Shown piece by piece: positions 25,154 to 36,500 of a DNA stretch of 64,000 nucleotides (the stretch's first letter is position 1; each line of letters starts with the position of its first letter). Under the pieces are notes generated by a model that saw nothing but the letters and a program-made list of their open reading frames with translations, did no database searches and had not been told where the DNA came from. The position numbers and the translations under genes are program-made. The stretch is from Aureococcus anophagefferens. Taxonomy: Eukaryota; Sar; Pelagophyceae; Pelagomonadales; Pelagomonadaceae. The stretch lies in NCBI RefSeq assembly GCF_000186865.1, contig NW_008705562.1, positions 1,790,927 to 1,854,926 on the forward strand. The letters are read 5' to 3'.

Positions 25154-27328
25154 TTAGACGGCGACCTGCGCGTGGAGCGTCGCCACGAGCGGCGCGACGC
25201 AGTCCACGAGGGGCTCGATCCTGTGGAGCTCGCAGAAGGCCTGGACGCAGGCGAAGAGGTCCGGCCGCCCCCGGCAGTCGACGGCCGCGGCGGCCCCGTC
25301 GACGGAGATCTCCACGGGGACGAGCGCGGCCGACGCCGCGCGCGACAGCGGCGGCGGCATGGTGAAGGCTTCCGGCAGGCTCGGGTCGCGCGCCTCGAAG
25401 GCGACGGCCGCGGACGCGAGCACCGCGCCGGCGTCGTCGGCGATGGTCGCGTTGAGCGCGTACCAGGCCGGGGCCGCGAGCGCGGACCCGGGCAGGCGGA
25501 ACTGGTTCGCCTTGCCGACGCCGACGCAGTCCGGGCCGGCGACGTCCGCGGCCGGCGCGCCGGCGACGAGGCGCCGCAGGCGGTAGCAGACGCGCATGAG
25601 CTGGTGCCGCAGAAAAAAGTTCTTCGCGTCGCCGACGACCGCGAGCTCCGCGCGCACCTCGAGCGCCGCCCCCGCGGGGACCCGGTCGCCCGGCCGCGGC
25701 GCGGAGAGCGCGAAGCCGTCGAAGTCCGCGGCGCCCGCGCCCTCGTCGAGGAGCAGCCGGTCCTGGTCGTAGAACTCGTTGTTGTCGCTGTCGCGGCCGT
25801 CGCCCGCGGGCGACGCGGCGAGCTGCGGCGACGCCTTGTAGGCGACGAGCTCGTCGAACTTCTCGACGATCCACCAGTCGACGGCCTGCTGGATGCCCCG
25901 GTCGCGCGCGGCGTCGAGGAGCCAGCGCGCCGTGCGCGGGCGCAGCACGTAGGCGAAGGCGCCCGCGCCGTAGGACCGCTGCCGCGCGGAGAACCGCTTG
26001 ACGCCGCCGTACTCCGCGAGCGGCGCGTCGTCGTAGAGGTCCCGGTCGTCGAGGACGCCGAGATGGAGGAGATCCCAGGAGTAGTCCGCCGCGAGGTGCG
26101 GCGCCAGCGACGCCCACTTCGCCGCGAAGTCGTCGACGAAGACCGCGTCGTCCTCGAGGACGAGGTGCATCGCGTGGTCGTCGGCGGCCGCCGCGACGGC
26201 TTTCCAGGCCGCGAGGTGCGACAGCGCGCAGCCGATGACGCGCGGCCGGTAGCCGTGGTCCTGGTGCGCGTTCCTCGCGCCGGCGCCGTAGCGCCAGCGC
26301 GTCAGGTTGAAGATCGACGCGACGGCCGCGTCCGACACGTCGAGCGCGGCGCCGTCGACGGCGTCGACGCGGCGGACGTCGCCGCCGAAGCCCGCGGCGG
26401 CGAGCTTGTCGCGCATGGCGCGCCAGCGGTCCGGGCGGCGCGCGAGGTTGAGGATGAGGACGGCGTCGAGGTGGGGCAGGGGCCGCGCGGCCCGGCGCGC
26501 GAGCGCGCCGCGGCGCGGCGCCTTGAAGCCCTCGACGACGACCGTCGGCGCGCCGCCGGCGCAGGCCGCCTCGCGGCGGATCTCCTCGGCGTAGGCCGGG
26601 AGCTCGACGTCGAAGACGGACCGCGGCGCCGGGCCGTCGTCGAGCGCGTCGACGCCGTGGTCGCGGTCCGGGCTCAGCCCCGCGGCCCGGAGCGCGGCGG
26701 CGGCCGCGGCCGCGCGCGGCGCGTCGACGGCGAACTGGAGCGCGGCGCCGGGGAGCAGGGCCTGCGCCGCGTGGCGCGCGACGGCGCCGAGGGCCGCGTC
26801 GTCGAGGGGCCGCGTCGCCGCGCAGCCGAGCGCGGCGGCCGCCGCGGGCCGGTCCCCGAAATAAAAGGCCCAGTCGCTCGCGCGGTCCGCGTTGAAGTGG
26901 TTCAGGTCGAGCATGACCCAGGCGCCGTGGCGGTCCAGGATCGCGCCCGGGTCGCCGTCGACGGCCCGCTCGTCGCAGGCCTGCGACGTGACGAAGACCG
27001 CGGGCGCGCCGACGCGCTGCGAGGACCGCAACGCGAAGCGGAACTCGGACCGCTCCATGAGCACGAGGCTCGCGCGGTGCTCGAGGAACGCCGCGATGGG
27101 CCGGATGCGCTCGTCGAGCGCGTCCGCGCCGGCGGCGGCGAAGACGCGCGCGGCGGCCTCGCCGGCGGTCTCCTCGGGCGCGAACTTGACCGTGCGAAAC
27201 GCGTCGCGCACGTTGATCTCGCTCACGCAGAAGGCGAAGTCGCGCGCGAGGTGCGCGACGTGCCGATGCCGCTGAGCCGCGACGACAACGGCGAAGCAAA
27301 ACAGCGCTCGCAAAACGCCGCCTACCAT
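25154..27328 (-). CDS. Glycosyltransferase family 25 (procollagen galactosyltransferase-like)
   Basis: 724 aa from the ATG at 27328, which gives a signal peptide (MVGGVLRALFCFAVVVAAQ); the frame is open further upstream without support. The N-terminal 280 residues are unassigned. The GT25 domain starts at about residue 288: AVLILNLARRPDRWRAMRDK, GCALSHLAAWKAVA (about 365), LVLEDDAVFVDDF (about 387, the acidic metal-binding motif), LLHLGVLDDRDLYDD and GAGAFAYVLRPRTARWLLD. This family transfers galactose to hydroxylysine of collagen or builds lipo-oligosaccharide. A Cys-containing beta-rich C-terminal domain of about 170 residues follows. The upstream prolyl hydroxylase-like gene is convergent, with stop codons 2 bp apart. 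Confidence 0.88.
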   Translation of the reverse strand: MVGGVLRALFCFAVVVAAQRHRHVAHLARDFAFCVSEINVRDAFRTVKFAPEETAGEAAARVFAAAGADALDERIRPIAAFLEHRASLVLMERSEFRFALRSSQRVGAPAVFVTSQACDERAVDGDPGAILDRHGAWVMLDLNHFNADRASDWAFYFGDRPAAAAALGCAATRPLDDAALGAVARHAAQALLPGAALQFAVDAPRAAAAAAALRAAGLSPDRDHGVDALDDGPAPRSVFDVELPAYAEEIRREAACAGGAPTVVVEGFKAPRRGALARRAARPLPHLDAVLILNLARRPDRWRAMRDKLAAAGFGGDVRRVDAVDGAALDVSDAAVASIFNLTRWRYGAGARNAHQDHGYRPRVIGCALSHLAAWKAVAAAADDHAMHLVLEDDAVFVDDFAAKWASLAPHLAADYSWDLLHLGVLDDRDLYDDAPLAEYGGVKRFSARQRSYGAGAFAYVLRPRTARWLLDAARDRGIQQAVDWWIVEKFDELVAYKASPQLAASPAGDGRDSDNNEFYDQDRLLLDEGAGAADFDGFALSAPRPGDRVPAGAALEVRAELAVVGDAKNFFLRHQLMRVCYRLRRLVAGAPAADVAGPDCVGVGKANQFRLPGSALAAPAWYALNATIADDAGAVLASAAVAFEARDPSLPEAFTMPPPLSRAASAALVPVEISVDGAAAAVDCRGRPDLFACVQAFCELHRIEPLVDCVAPLVATLHAQVAV

Positions 27329-27452
27329 GCTGCCCCGATAAGAATGCTCCAAGGTGAGGTCGTCCTTGACCAGTTCTTGACCACGCTGCCCCGCCGCCGC
27401 GACGCTGTGAGCGCTCGGTGGCGCCCAGCGGCCGTCGAGAAATACCACCAAG

Positions 27453-28119
27453 ATGCTGAAGACGGACCGCAAGACGGGCGAAATATATTTCGGGACTCGG
27501 TGCGTCGCGCGAAGCGCGCGTTTCCCATTGACACGCTGCATGTTCCAGGCCGTCGGGCGAGGTCATCGACGCGAAGACGAACCTCTACCTCGCGCTCTGC
27601 GAGCTCGGCAAGCCGGACCGGCGCTGGGCGGCCTACCGCGAGGCGCTGTCGCTCTACATCTCGCGGCGGCTGAGCAAGCGCGAGCTCGACGCCGTCGTGC
27701 GCCGCGCGCTCGGCGGCGGCAACATCGGCCTGCACGACGCGTTCCTGCTGGCCGTCCTGCGGGACGGCGCGCGGCGCGCGGACCCGCGGCCGCCGACGCC
27801 GGAGCCGGAGACGTCGGACTCGGACTCGGAGGACGACGGCGCCTTCGGGCCCCTCGCGGCGTCGTGGGCCGACGCCGGTACGCCGCGCGCGCCGGCCACG
27901 CCGCGGCTCCCGGGCCCGCTCCGCGCGCCCCGCGCCTTCCGCGCGCCGCTGCCGCCGGCGCGGCTGCCCGGGCCCGGCGTGCTCGGCCCGCGCATGGACG
28001 ACGTCGCGCGATCGCGCGGCCTCGACGGCGCGTCGCCCGCGGCCGCGCAGCTCGCGTCGCTCGCCGTCGAGGCCTACGTGCGGCGCCTCGTCGCGCCGGA
28101 GCAGCCGCCCGGGTCGTAA
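27453..28119 (+). CDS. SAGA complex Ada1/Hfi1-like subunit (two exons)
   Basis: Proposed join of 27453-27499 and 27549-28119, removing a 49-bp GT-AG intron; the product is 205 aa. The exon 2 frame has no ATG after its upstream stop, and the acceptor ttccag fits, which supports the short first exon ([15 protein letters not shown]). The core resembles the SAGA-Tad1 domain: [40 protein letters not shown] and [15 protein letters not shown]. This is a histone-fold-containing adaptor that structures the SAGA coactivator. A disordered Pro/Ser-rich middle and a C-terminal helix ([16 protein letters not shown]) follow. Identity is probable rather than certain; exon 1 is the weakest part. Confidence 0.7.
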
Positions 28120-28150
28120 CGTGCGAGACGTTAGACGACGAATTCCCCCC

Positions 28151-30109
28151 TCAGGCCTTGAGGTAGCGCGTGGCGACCATGACCCAGATCGCGGCGACGT
28201 TCTCCGCGTAGGGGAAGACGCGGACGCGGAGCGCGTGGCGCACGTGCGCGCCCTCCGTGTTGAGCACGTCGGCGCTGAGGTCGCCGCGCTGCAGCGCGGC
28301 GACCATGCGCGGCGCGGACGAGTGGGCGAAGCAGGTCGGGAAGCCCTTGAAGCAGTGGCCCGTCGGCACCTGGCGCCGGATCGCGTCCTGGAAGTCGTCC
28401 GTGCCGTAGTTCGTGCCCGTGAGCCGCTCGTTCTCGTAGGCCGCGAGGGCGGGCATGAGGGCGTAGGAGAGGTCCGCGTCCCAGGCCGTGATGAGGCCCA
28501 GCGCGGCGTGGCGGTGCGCCTCGATGAGCGCGCGGAGCTCGGCCTCGAGCGCGACCTCCGTCGTCTTCGCGTCGAGGCGCGGCGCCGCGAGGGCGAAGTC
28601 GCGCGCCGCCGACGGCGCGCTGTGCCGCGCGAGGTGGTCGAGCTTCGCCGGGTCCACGGGCGCCCAGGCCGCGGCGTCGTCGAGGTCCAGCGAGCACGAC
28701 GCGAGATGGTCCGAGCCCTGCGCGTTCGCGTGGAAGGCGTCGTGCTTGAAGACGCAGGCCACCGTGAGGTAGCGCGCCCGCGCGTCGGCGTCGAGGGGCG
28801 CCAGGCCGCAGCGCCGGCCCGTCGCGGACTCCCACGCGGTCACGCGGAGCCGCGGCGGCCGGCCCGGCCCGCCCGCGTCGCGCGCCCACGTCGCGACCCA
28901 GACGTGGTTCTGGGCGCCGCCGCGGCCGTCGGGCATGGTGCCGACGCAGACGCGCGCGTCGAGGCCGAAGCCCAACAGGAGCGAGCAGAGGAGCGTCGCG
29001 TGGTCCCAGACGTCGCCCGAACCGCGCGCGAGGAACGCGTGCGCGGTGTGCCACGCGTCCACCGTCGCCCCGCCGCCCACGGAGTCCTCCTTCTCCAGCG
29101 GGATGAGCGACACGAAGCGCGCCGCGTGGCGCGGCGAGTCGAGGCACCGCGCGCCGCGGAGCGGGTGCACGTAGGAACAGACGCACCGCAACTCGCCCGT
29201 CTCGTCGCGCGCGAAGAGCTTGACGCCCGACCGGTCCCCGAGGCGGCGGCCGTCGCGGGCGCCGTAGGCGTCCCACCAGCTTTTGGCGTAGAGGTAGAAG
29301 GACCGGCCGGCCTCCGCGTGCGCGCCCTTGGCGCGCGCGAGCTCCCGCGATACGACCGCGTCGTCGACGGGGATCTCCAGGGGCGCGTCCCGGTTCAGGG
29401 CGACGACGTCCAGCGCCACGTTCAGGCACGCCGTCGGCGCGCCGCCCAGGTCGCCGCCGTGGAGGACGCTGTCGGGCCCCGCGGCCGCGAGCGGCGCCGC
29501 GACGACGGCGCCCTTTCGCAGCAGCGCCTCGCGCCAGTCCACGGACGCCGTCGCGACGAGCTCGCGGCGCGGCGCCCGCGGGCCGCCGGCGTTCTCCCGC
29601 GTCACGGCGAAGCGCACGAGGCTGCCGCCGTCGGCGACGAGCTCCTGCCACTCGGCGCCGGATTTCGGAATCGACGGCCGGAGCTCCAGCAGGAACGAGC
29701 CCCGGAGGTCCGGCTCCACGGCCGACGCCGCCAGCGGCGTCGCGGCGCGCTGCTTCGCGAAGAGCACGTGGGCGCGCACGTACTTGGCGACGCCGGACGC
29801 GCCCGCGTCGACGAGCTCGCCGACGAAAGCCGAGCCGCCGCGGATCTCCAACCGCAGCGCGAGCGACGGGCCGCGGCTGGCGGCGCCGTCGCCGTCGACG
29901 GCCGTGAGCAGCTCCGGCGCCGGCGACCGCTCCACGGCGGCGACGAGTTTCGCGAGCGCCGCGCGCTGGCCCGCGGGGCCGGCGTCGCCGGCGCCCTGGG
30001 CGTCGAGGGCCCGGCGAAGCTGGCCGTAGGTGTCCGTCTCCTTGAGGAGGCCGTCGATCATGGACCGCAGGTCCTCGACGCGCGCGTCGTTGGCCAGCAT
30101 CGACGTCAT
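28151..30109 (-). CDS. CEP76: CEP76-like centrosomal protein
   Basis: 652 aa from the ATG at 30109, almost the same length as human CEP76 (about 659). The N-terminus ([20 protein letters not shown]) matches the CEP76 helical start. A C2-type region follows (FLLELRPSI and neighbouring strands). The inactive transglutaminase-like domain (about residues 360-480) is clear: [36 protein letters not shown] and [15 protein letters not shown]76 limits centriole re-duplication and works with CP110 at the distal centriole. Its presence implies a centriole or basal body at some life stage. It is divergent from the V-ATPase F gene (172 bp between starts). Confidence 0.9.
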   Translation of the reverse strand: MTSMLANDARVEDLRSMIDGLLKETDTYGQLRRALDAQGAGDAGPAGQRAALAKLVAAVERSPAPELLTAVDGDGAASRGPSLALRLEIRGGSAFVGELVDAGASGVAKYVRAHVLFAKQRAATPLAASAVEPDLRGSFLLELRPSIPKSGAEWQELVADGGSLVRFAVTRENAGGPRAPRRELVATASVDWREALLRKGAVVAAPLAAAGPDSVLHGGDLGGAPTACLNVALDVVALNRDAPLEIPVDDAVVSRELARAKGAHAEAGRSFYLYAKSWWDAYGARDGRRLGDRSGVKLFARDETGELRCVCSYVHPLRGARCLDSPRHAARFVSLIPLEKEDSVGGGATVDAWHTAHAFLARGSGDVWDHATLLCSLLLGFGLDARVCVGTMPDGRGGAQNHVWVATWARDAGGPGRPPRLRVTAWESATGRRCGLAPLDADARARYLTVACVFKHDAFHANAQGSDHLASCSLDLDDAAAWAPVDPAKLDHLARHSAPSAARDFALAAPRLDAKTTEVALEAELRALIEAHRHAALGLITAWDADLSYALMPALAAYENERLTGTNYGTDDFQDAIRRQVPTGHCFKGFPTCFAHSSAPRMVAALQRGDLSADVLNTEGAHVRHALRVRVFPYAENVAAIWVMVATRYLKA

Positions 30110-30281
30110 CGCGGCCGGAGGCCACTCTCCGGCGGCTCGGGCTGCCTCTTTGAATTCCCTTCTCACGACGCTGCCCGCCTGAAAGACCTCAACGAGCTGG
30201 CCGTGTTGGCCTTTCCCCGATGTTTCCCCAGCTCTGCGGCGACGCGAGGCTGGGCCAGCAAAAACAAGAGAGCGCACAACA

Positions 30282-30759
30282 ATGGCCGCGCTCGCCGGCG
30301 AGGGCAAGCTCGTGGCGATCCTCGGTGCGCCCCCGCGACGCGCGCGCCGCGACGCGCACCTTCGATCTTCGCGCGCGCAGGGGACGAGGACACGGTCACG
30401 GGGTTTCTGCTGGCGGGCGTCGGCCACCGGACGGCGGACAAGACGAACTTCCTCGTCGTCAAGGGCGACACGCCCGTCTCTGCAGTAGAGGCCGCGTTCA
30501 ACGATTTCACGACGCGCGACGACATCGGCATCGTGCTCATCAACCAGCACGCGCGCGGCCGGCGCCGAGCGCGTCGCCGCCGCCGGCCCGAGACGGCTCC
30601 CCCCCCCCGCAGGTCGCGAACGACATCCGACATCTGCTCAAGTCGTACACGAAAACGATCCCGACCGTGCTCGAGATGCCGTCCAAGGATCAGCCCTACG
30701 ACCCGCAGCAGGACTACATCATGCAGCGCGTGAGCGGGATGCTCAACGCCGAGACGTAG
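30282..30759 (+). CDS. VMA7: V-type proton ATPase subunit F (three exons, one GC-AG intron)
   Basis: Join of 30282-30324, 30381-30550 and 30613-30759, giving 119 aa, the normal size of subunit F. Intron 1 (30325-30380, 56 bp) is GT-AG; intron 2 (30551-30612, 62 bp) needs a GC donor (gcgcgc) and a cag acceptor. The joined protein reads [20 protein letters not shown] across junction 1 and [16 protein letters not shown] across junction 2, both gap-free against the family. It ends [19 protein letters not shown]. Subunit F sits in the central stalk of the V1 sector, coupling ATP hydrolysis to rotation. Confidence is high because length, phase and motifs all agree. Confidence 0.93.
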
Positions 30760-30787
30760 GGGGTCCCCGCCCCATGCTAAGTCGCTG

Positions 30788-31854
30788 TTATACCAACTCC
30801 GCCTTCGTTTCGTCGCGAGCTGGTATGGAGACGAGCTCCTGGGCGCCGAAGGGCTCGACGCGCTCGTCGACCGTGAGGCTCGCGTAGGGCTTCCGAGTCG
30901 CCGCGCCGCTCCCGCCGATGCCGAAGGTCACGGCGCGGAGCGTGGGTCGCGCGCGCCGCCGGCGCCGGTGGAGCCACGCGGCGCCGACGCCGCCGAGCGC
31001 GAGGACGACGACGGCGGCGACGGCGGCGAGGCCGATCCGCGCGACGCGCGGCGGCGCCGCCGTCGGCCGCGGCGTCGCCGCCGCGGTGGCGTCGTCCGCG
31101 GTGTCGCCGGGGACGGCCTCCGTCGGGCGCGGCAAAGCAGTCGGGCGCGGCAAAGAGGTCGGACGCGGCAAAGAAGTCGGCCGCGGCGACGGCGCCGCGG
31201 CGGCGGTTTCGGCCGGGGCCGTCGGCCGGGGCGGCGCGGTCCGCGCGGCCGCGGGCTCGGCCGAAGGCCGCTCCGTGTCGCTCGACGAGGGGAGCGACGT
31301 CGTCGGCGCCGCGGATGGCCTCGCCGTCGGGCGCGGCGACGGCTCGAGCGCCGGCCGCGACGACGTCGCCGAAGGCGTCGGCGCGTAGGTCGACGGCGCG
31401 GGCGTCGGGTCGCAGGTGCCCGACGCGACGGGGCAGGCGACGACGGCCGCGACGCCGCCGCCGACGCGCGCCCGGCGCTTGTCCGGCTTCTCGCCGACCC
31501 ACGCGCAGTCGTGGTCGGGCCGGCCGTCCTCCCGCCAGCCGTCGTCGTCGACGCAGCGCTCGTACGCGCTCGGCGCGGCGCTCGGCCGGTTCGGGCAGGT
31601 GCCGACGTCGCAGCAGCCGGCGCAGTCGCAGCCCATGGCGTACTCGAGGTCCGCGCACGTCACGTTGAACTGCTCCGCCTCGCCGCAGAACGTCGACCCC
31701 AAAAAGTGGAGGATCTCGTCGCAGCTGTAGCCCAGGTAGCAGTTCCCCGGGCACGGCGCCTCGTCGTCGCCCCAGTCGCCGTAGCCGTAATTGCCGTAGG
31801 CGTTGCCGTAGCCGTAGGTGCCGTAGTTGCCGTACGCGTTGCCGTAGGACCCGC

Positions 31855-31885
<31 letters not shown>

Positions 31886-33316
31886 GCCGACGGTGGGCTC
31901 GTCGAAGGGCGACGGCTTCGGCGTCGCCGTCGGCGCGGGCGAGAGCGGCGTCGCCGTCGGCGCGGGCGAGAGCGGCTCGCCGACGAGGGGCGCGAAGCCG
32001 ACGCGCTCGTCGCCGGCGTCGAACGCCGCGTAGACGGCGCCCAGGAACGTGTCCCCCAAGAGCCAGTAGTCCGCGCCCTCGTCGGCGTCGACGCCCAGCA
32101 CGCAAAAGTCCACGGCGGGGTCGTCGCCGCAGGTCTGGCAGTCGCCGCCGTCGCAGGAGAAGCCCGGGCAGTCGAAGAAGATGCCGTACCTCCCGTCGTC
32201 GCACGTGCCGTCGCCCCGCCAGTCCGCGTAGGTCGCGCTCCAGCAGACGCCCCGGCAGTCCCGGAACTCGTCGGCCTCGCAGTCCCGGCCGTAGAGGTAG
32301 TGGTCGGGGGACACGCGCGCGACCGCGCCGCCGCCGAAGTCGAACGCCAGCGTCGGGCCCGCGCCGCACGGCGCCGCGACGAGGTCCGCGACGCCGTCCG
32401 CCGTCGACGACGCGCAGGGGCCGATGGCGTAGGCGTCCGCGGCGTCGTCCCAGTCGTAGCAGACGGCGCCGTCGAGGGCCGCGGCGAGCGCGCGGACGGC
32501 CCGCGCGTCCGCGACGATCAGCGTCGTGCCCGTGTCGACGACGGCGCGGCTCCGGTCCGTCGGCAGGGCGAGGTCGCCGAAGGTCACGCCCTCGAGGGGC
32601 ACGTCCCAGTAGTCGCGCCGGTTGCGGTGGTGCGGCGGCGCGAGGTCCACCCAGGTCAGGTTGCCGCGGAACTTTGCGGGATCCACGCCGCCGAGCGTCA
32701 GCTCGCCCGCGTCGTCGTCGCCGCCGTTGGGCACGTGGAAGGCGAAGATCGGCGCGTCCAGCTGCGGCAGGATGTTCTCCAGCGGCGTCGCCGCCTTGAG
32801 GTGGCTCAGCGACCCGAAGGCGAGGCCCAACAAACCGTCCTCGCCGCCGCAGACGTAAAAGTCGCCCATGCCCTCGATCTCCGCGAAGGCCTGGTGGGGC
32901 ACCTCCAGGCCCGCCCAGGTCATCGTGTCGTAGGCCCGCGCGCCGTGGACCGCGTCGCCGTCGATGTAGTTGATGGAGAAGGCCTTGCCGTCGGCCTCGT
33001 ACGTCGCGCTCGCCGCGCTGTCGAAGACGTCGAGGCCGGCGCAGGACGCGTCGCAGCCCTTGCTCGCGACCCAAAAGTCCGCGGAGCCCGTGTCGAAGAT
33101 GACCTCGAGGGGCTGCGGCGGCGTGCCCAGGGCGATGGACCCGTAGTAGACGGACCCGTAGCACTCGACGATGGGCTCGGAGACGACGGCCCGCGACCGG
33201 TGCCGCGCCGCGACGCGCCGCCGCGCGTGGGCGCCGCGCTTCATGCCGCGCCGCTTCACGGGAATGCGCTCCAGGGAGCCCGCGACGGCCAGCACGGCCA
33301 GCAAAGCGCGGCACAT
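30788..33316 (-). CDS. Membrane-anchored pepsin-like aspartyl protease with inserted Notch-like repeat
   Basis: 842 aa. Signal peptide (MCRALLAVLAVAGSLERIP), basic propeptide, then a pepsin fold with both catalytic motifs: VIFDTGSADFWV (about residue 75) and AVVDTGTTLIVA (about 258). Inside the C-terminal lobe, between the strand carrying DHYLYGRDC and the WLLGDTFLGAVY strand, lies a Cys-rich insert with WRGDGTCDDGRYG and CPGFSCDGGDC, matching a Lin-12/Notch repeat. After the protease come SPAPTATP duplications, Gly/Tyr/Asn repeats (YGNAYGNYGTYGYGNAYGNY, about 490-517), a second Cys-rich domain and a Pro/Thr-rich stalk with PRPTSL repeats. A TM helix (about 759-782) and a cytosolic tail follow. 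Likely a cell-surface or endosomal protease. Confidence 0.9.
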
Positions 33317-33583
33317 CGCGGCTTTATTCCATCAAGGAGCCCATGTTGGAGCGCGTCAATGATGAAGTGGGTTGGTTAGGGTGCCGCTAAATGTAAAAAC
33401 TAGGTGAAGCGGCTGCCAACAGACAGTCCGGTCTCCCGCGCGCCGCGGAGCCGAGACAGGCGCCGCCCCGCTTCACGGGCCCGGCGGCCCTCGGCCTCGG
33501 CGCCTCGCCGCCCCCGGCCTCCACGGGCGCCTAGAGCGATGGACCGCGGGAAGGCCGGCAGCCCTTGGTCCTAAACTCCGAAA

Positions 33584-36500
33584 ATGGAGGAGCGCGTCCG
33601 CGCGGCCCTGCGGCTGCGGCCCGTGGACCGGGCCGCGGAGCGGAGCCTGCGCGTCGAGGGCGACGAGGTCATCGTCAAGGCGCGGGGCGGCAACGGCCAG
33701 CTGAGCCACCGCCTCGACAAGGTCTTCGGCGAGGACGCGAGCCAGAGTGAAGTTTTCGAGTGGGTGACGCCGGCCGTCGCGGACGTCGCGCGGCGGGGCG
33801 TCCACGCGACGATCTTCGCCTACGGCCAGACGGGCACGGGCAAGACGCACACGATGATGGGCGACATCGGCGAGGGCGGCCTGGGGGACCGCGCGGGCAT
33901 CATCCCGCGCGCGGCCGCCGCGCTCTTCGAGACGCTCGGCGCGGGCGCGGCGGCCATGTCCATCGTGCGATCGACCGTGCACTGCTCCTACATGCAGATC
34001 TACGGCGACCGCGTCATGGACATGCTCGCCGACGGGCGCTCCGGGTCGCTGGCCGTCCGCGAGACGCCGTTCTCGGGCGCGCGCGGCTCGTCCAAGTCCA
34101 TCTTCGTCCAGGGCCTGAGCGAGTACCAGGTCACGTCCGCGGGCGACGTCCTGAGCCTCGTCGCCCGCGGCGACGCCGCGCGGGCGACGCGCGCGACGGA
34201 CCACAACGCCCAGAGCAGTCGGTCCCACGCGATCCTGCAGCTCGCGCTCGAGGTCGAGTCCGTCGAGACGGGCGACGATGCGAAGCAGTCCTGGCGGTCC
34301 CAGTTCGCCGACGGCGGCGACGCCGCGCCGCCCTCGGCGGACGGCGGCGCGGCGCGCACGGTCATCCGCCGCGCGAAGCTGAGCTTGGTGGATCTGGCGG
34401 GGTCCGAGAAATGGAGCGACTCCGCGACGCACGACAAGGCGCTGGCCTCGGAGCTCCGGGCCATCAACAAGTCGCTGTCGGCGCTCGGCAACTGCATCGC
34501 CGCTTTAGCCGACCTCGCGACGCAACAGCAGGGCGCGGCGCAGGCCGAGGGCGGCCGCGTCCAGTCGCGCGGGTCCCTCCGGAGCCACGTGCCGTACCGC
34601 GATTCGACGCTCACGCGCCTGCTCCAGGACGCGCTCGGCGGCGGCACGCGGGCCGTCGTCATCGCGACGGCGTCGGCCGCCGCGAGCGCCTCCGACGAGA
34701 CGAACTCGACCTTGGCCTTCGCGCAGCGCGCGACGCGCGTCACGGCGACGTTGCGCTTCGACGAGGTCGTCAACGACGGGCTACTACTCAAAAAGGCCCA
34801 GCGGGAGATCTCGCGCCTGCGCCGCCAGCTCCAGCGCTACCAGACCTCCACGCCGTCGCCCCTGTCGAGCCCGCCGGCGCCGCTCCTCGCGCGGACGTGC
34901 CCGCCGGGCGTCGCGCGGACGGCGTCGCTCGGCGACCTCGGCGCGCCGGCGCGCAAGGCGAGCGACCCGGACCCGGCGCTCCACGACCAGTTCCGCGCGG
35001 CCGTCGACGCCGCGGCCAAGGTCGCGGCGGACCGCGCCGAGCGGCGCGCCGAGGCCGCCGAGGCGCGCGTCGCGTTGCTCGAGGACCGCCACGCGGCGCA
35101 GGCGGCGGCGTTCGACGCGCGGCTCCGCGCGGCCGTCGCCCGCGCCGAGGCGAGCGAGCGCGCGGAGCCCTGGCGCCTCAAGCCCGCGCGGCCGCTGCCT
35201 TCCGAGCCGCCGCCGCGGGCTGCGGCGCGCCCGCCGCCCGCGGACCCGCCGCCGAAGCGCCGAAAACCGCCGCCGACGGAGACCGCGGCGCCGGAGCGGT
35301 CCGGGCCGTCGCCGTCGCGGCCGCCGCCGCCCGAGGCCGCGCCGCCGCCGCGGCCGCCGCGGGACGGCCTGCCGCCCGCGGCGCTCGACCGGCCGGCGCC
35401 GCGGCCCGCGTCGCCCGTCGCCCCGGCGCCCGCGGCCGCGCCGGACCGCACGGCCGTGTCGACGCCCGACGACGACGACGCCGGGCCCGCGGAGCGGTCC
35501 CCGCCGCGGGACCGCGTGCCCGACGGCCGCATGGCCGACGCGTCCGCGGCGAAGCTCGCGGCGCTCCTGCTCGAGTACGAGGCCGACGGCATGAGCTTGG
35601 AGGCGTGTTTCGACGCGATCGACGCCGACGGCTCGGGCCTCATCACGGCCCAGGAGCTCTGGGACGGCCTCACGTCCCTGGGCGACGCCTTCGAGGACCT
35701 GACGCGCGCCGACGTCTGGCGCGTCATCTTCTCCATCGACGAGGACAAGAACGGGTCCATCGACAAGGCGGAGCTCGCGGCGTTCGTCGCGCGGTTCCGC
35801 GCGGTGCGCGAGCCGCCGCGCGACGCGCCGCGGGACGACGCGGCGGCGGACGACCGCACGGCGCGGTCCGCGGAGCGGCTCGCGCGCCTCCTCGGCGACC
35901 TCGAGGCCCAGGGCGTGCCCCTGGCGACGGTCTTCGCGACCATCGACGCGAACGCGAACGGCTTCATCACGGCCACGGAGCTCTACGCGGGGCTCAAGTC
36001 CCAGGGCCCGGCCTTCGCGGACCTGACCGTCGCCGACGCCTGGCGCCTCGTGCGGACCATCGACCTCGACCGCAACGGGTCCGTGGACCTGCCCGAGCTC
36101 GAGGCCTTCGTCGCCAAGTTCCGCGCCGAGACGCCGCCGACCAAGGGCTCGAGCCAGTCGGGCAGCCTCATCGAGGACGAGTACAGCGCGCAGACGACGG
36201 CCGTGCCGGGCCACGACGGCACGCCCGCGTCCAGCCAGGGCGCGAGCTCGGACGCGCGCTCCGAGGAGCTCCCGGAGCTGCCCAAGGCCCCGGAGACGCC
36301 GAGCGACCTCGGCGACGACGCGCCCCACGCGGGCGACGACGGCGGCGACGCGCCCTACGACTTCGACTTCGAATCCGAGCACTCCAAGGGCTTCGCGTCG
36401 CCGCGGCCGAAGGGCGTCGGCTTCGCGGGGCTCGGCGACGACGCGCCCGAGTCGCCCGCGAGGAGCGTCGGCTTCGCGGATGACGCGCCCTCGAGGAGCG

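Noticed and set aside
25151..27673. 840-aa plus-strand frame opposite the GT25 gene
   Set aside because: Composition is Arg/Val/Gly/Ala shadow of a GC-rich gene; no motif. The opposite frame has a full GT25 domain.
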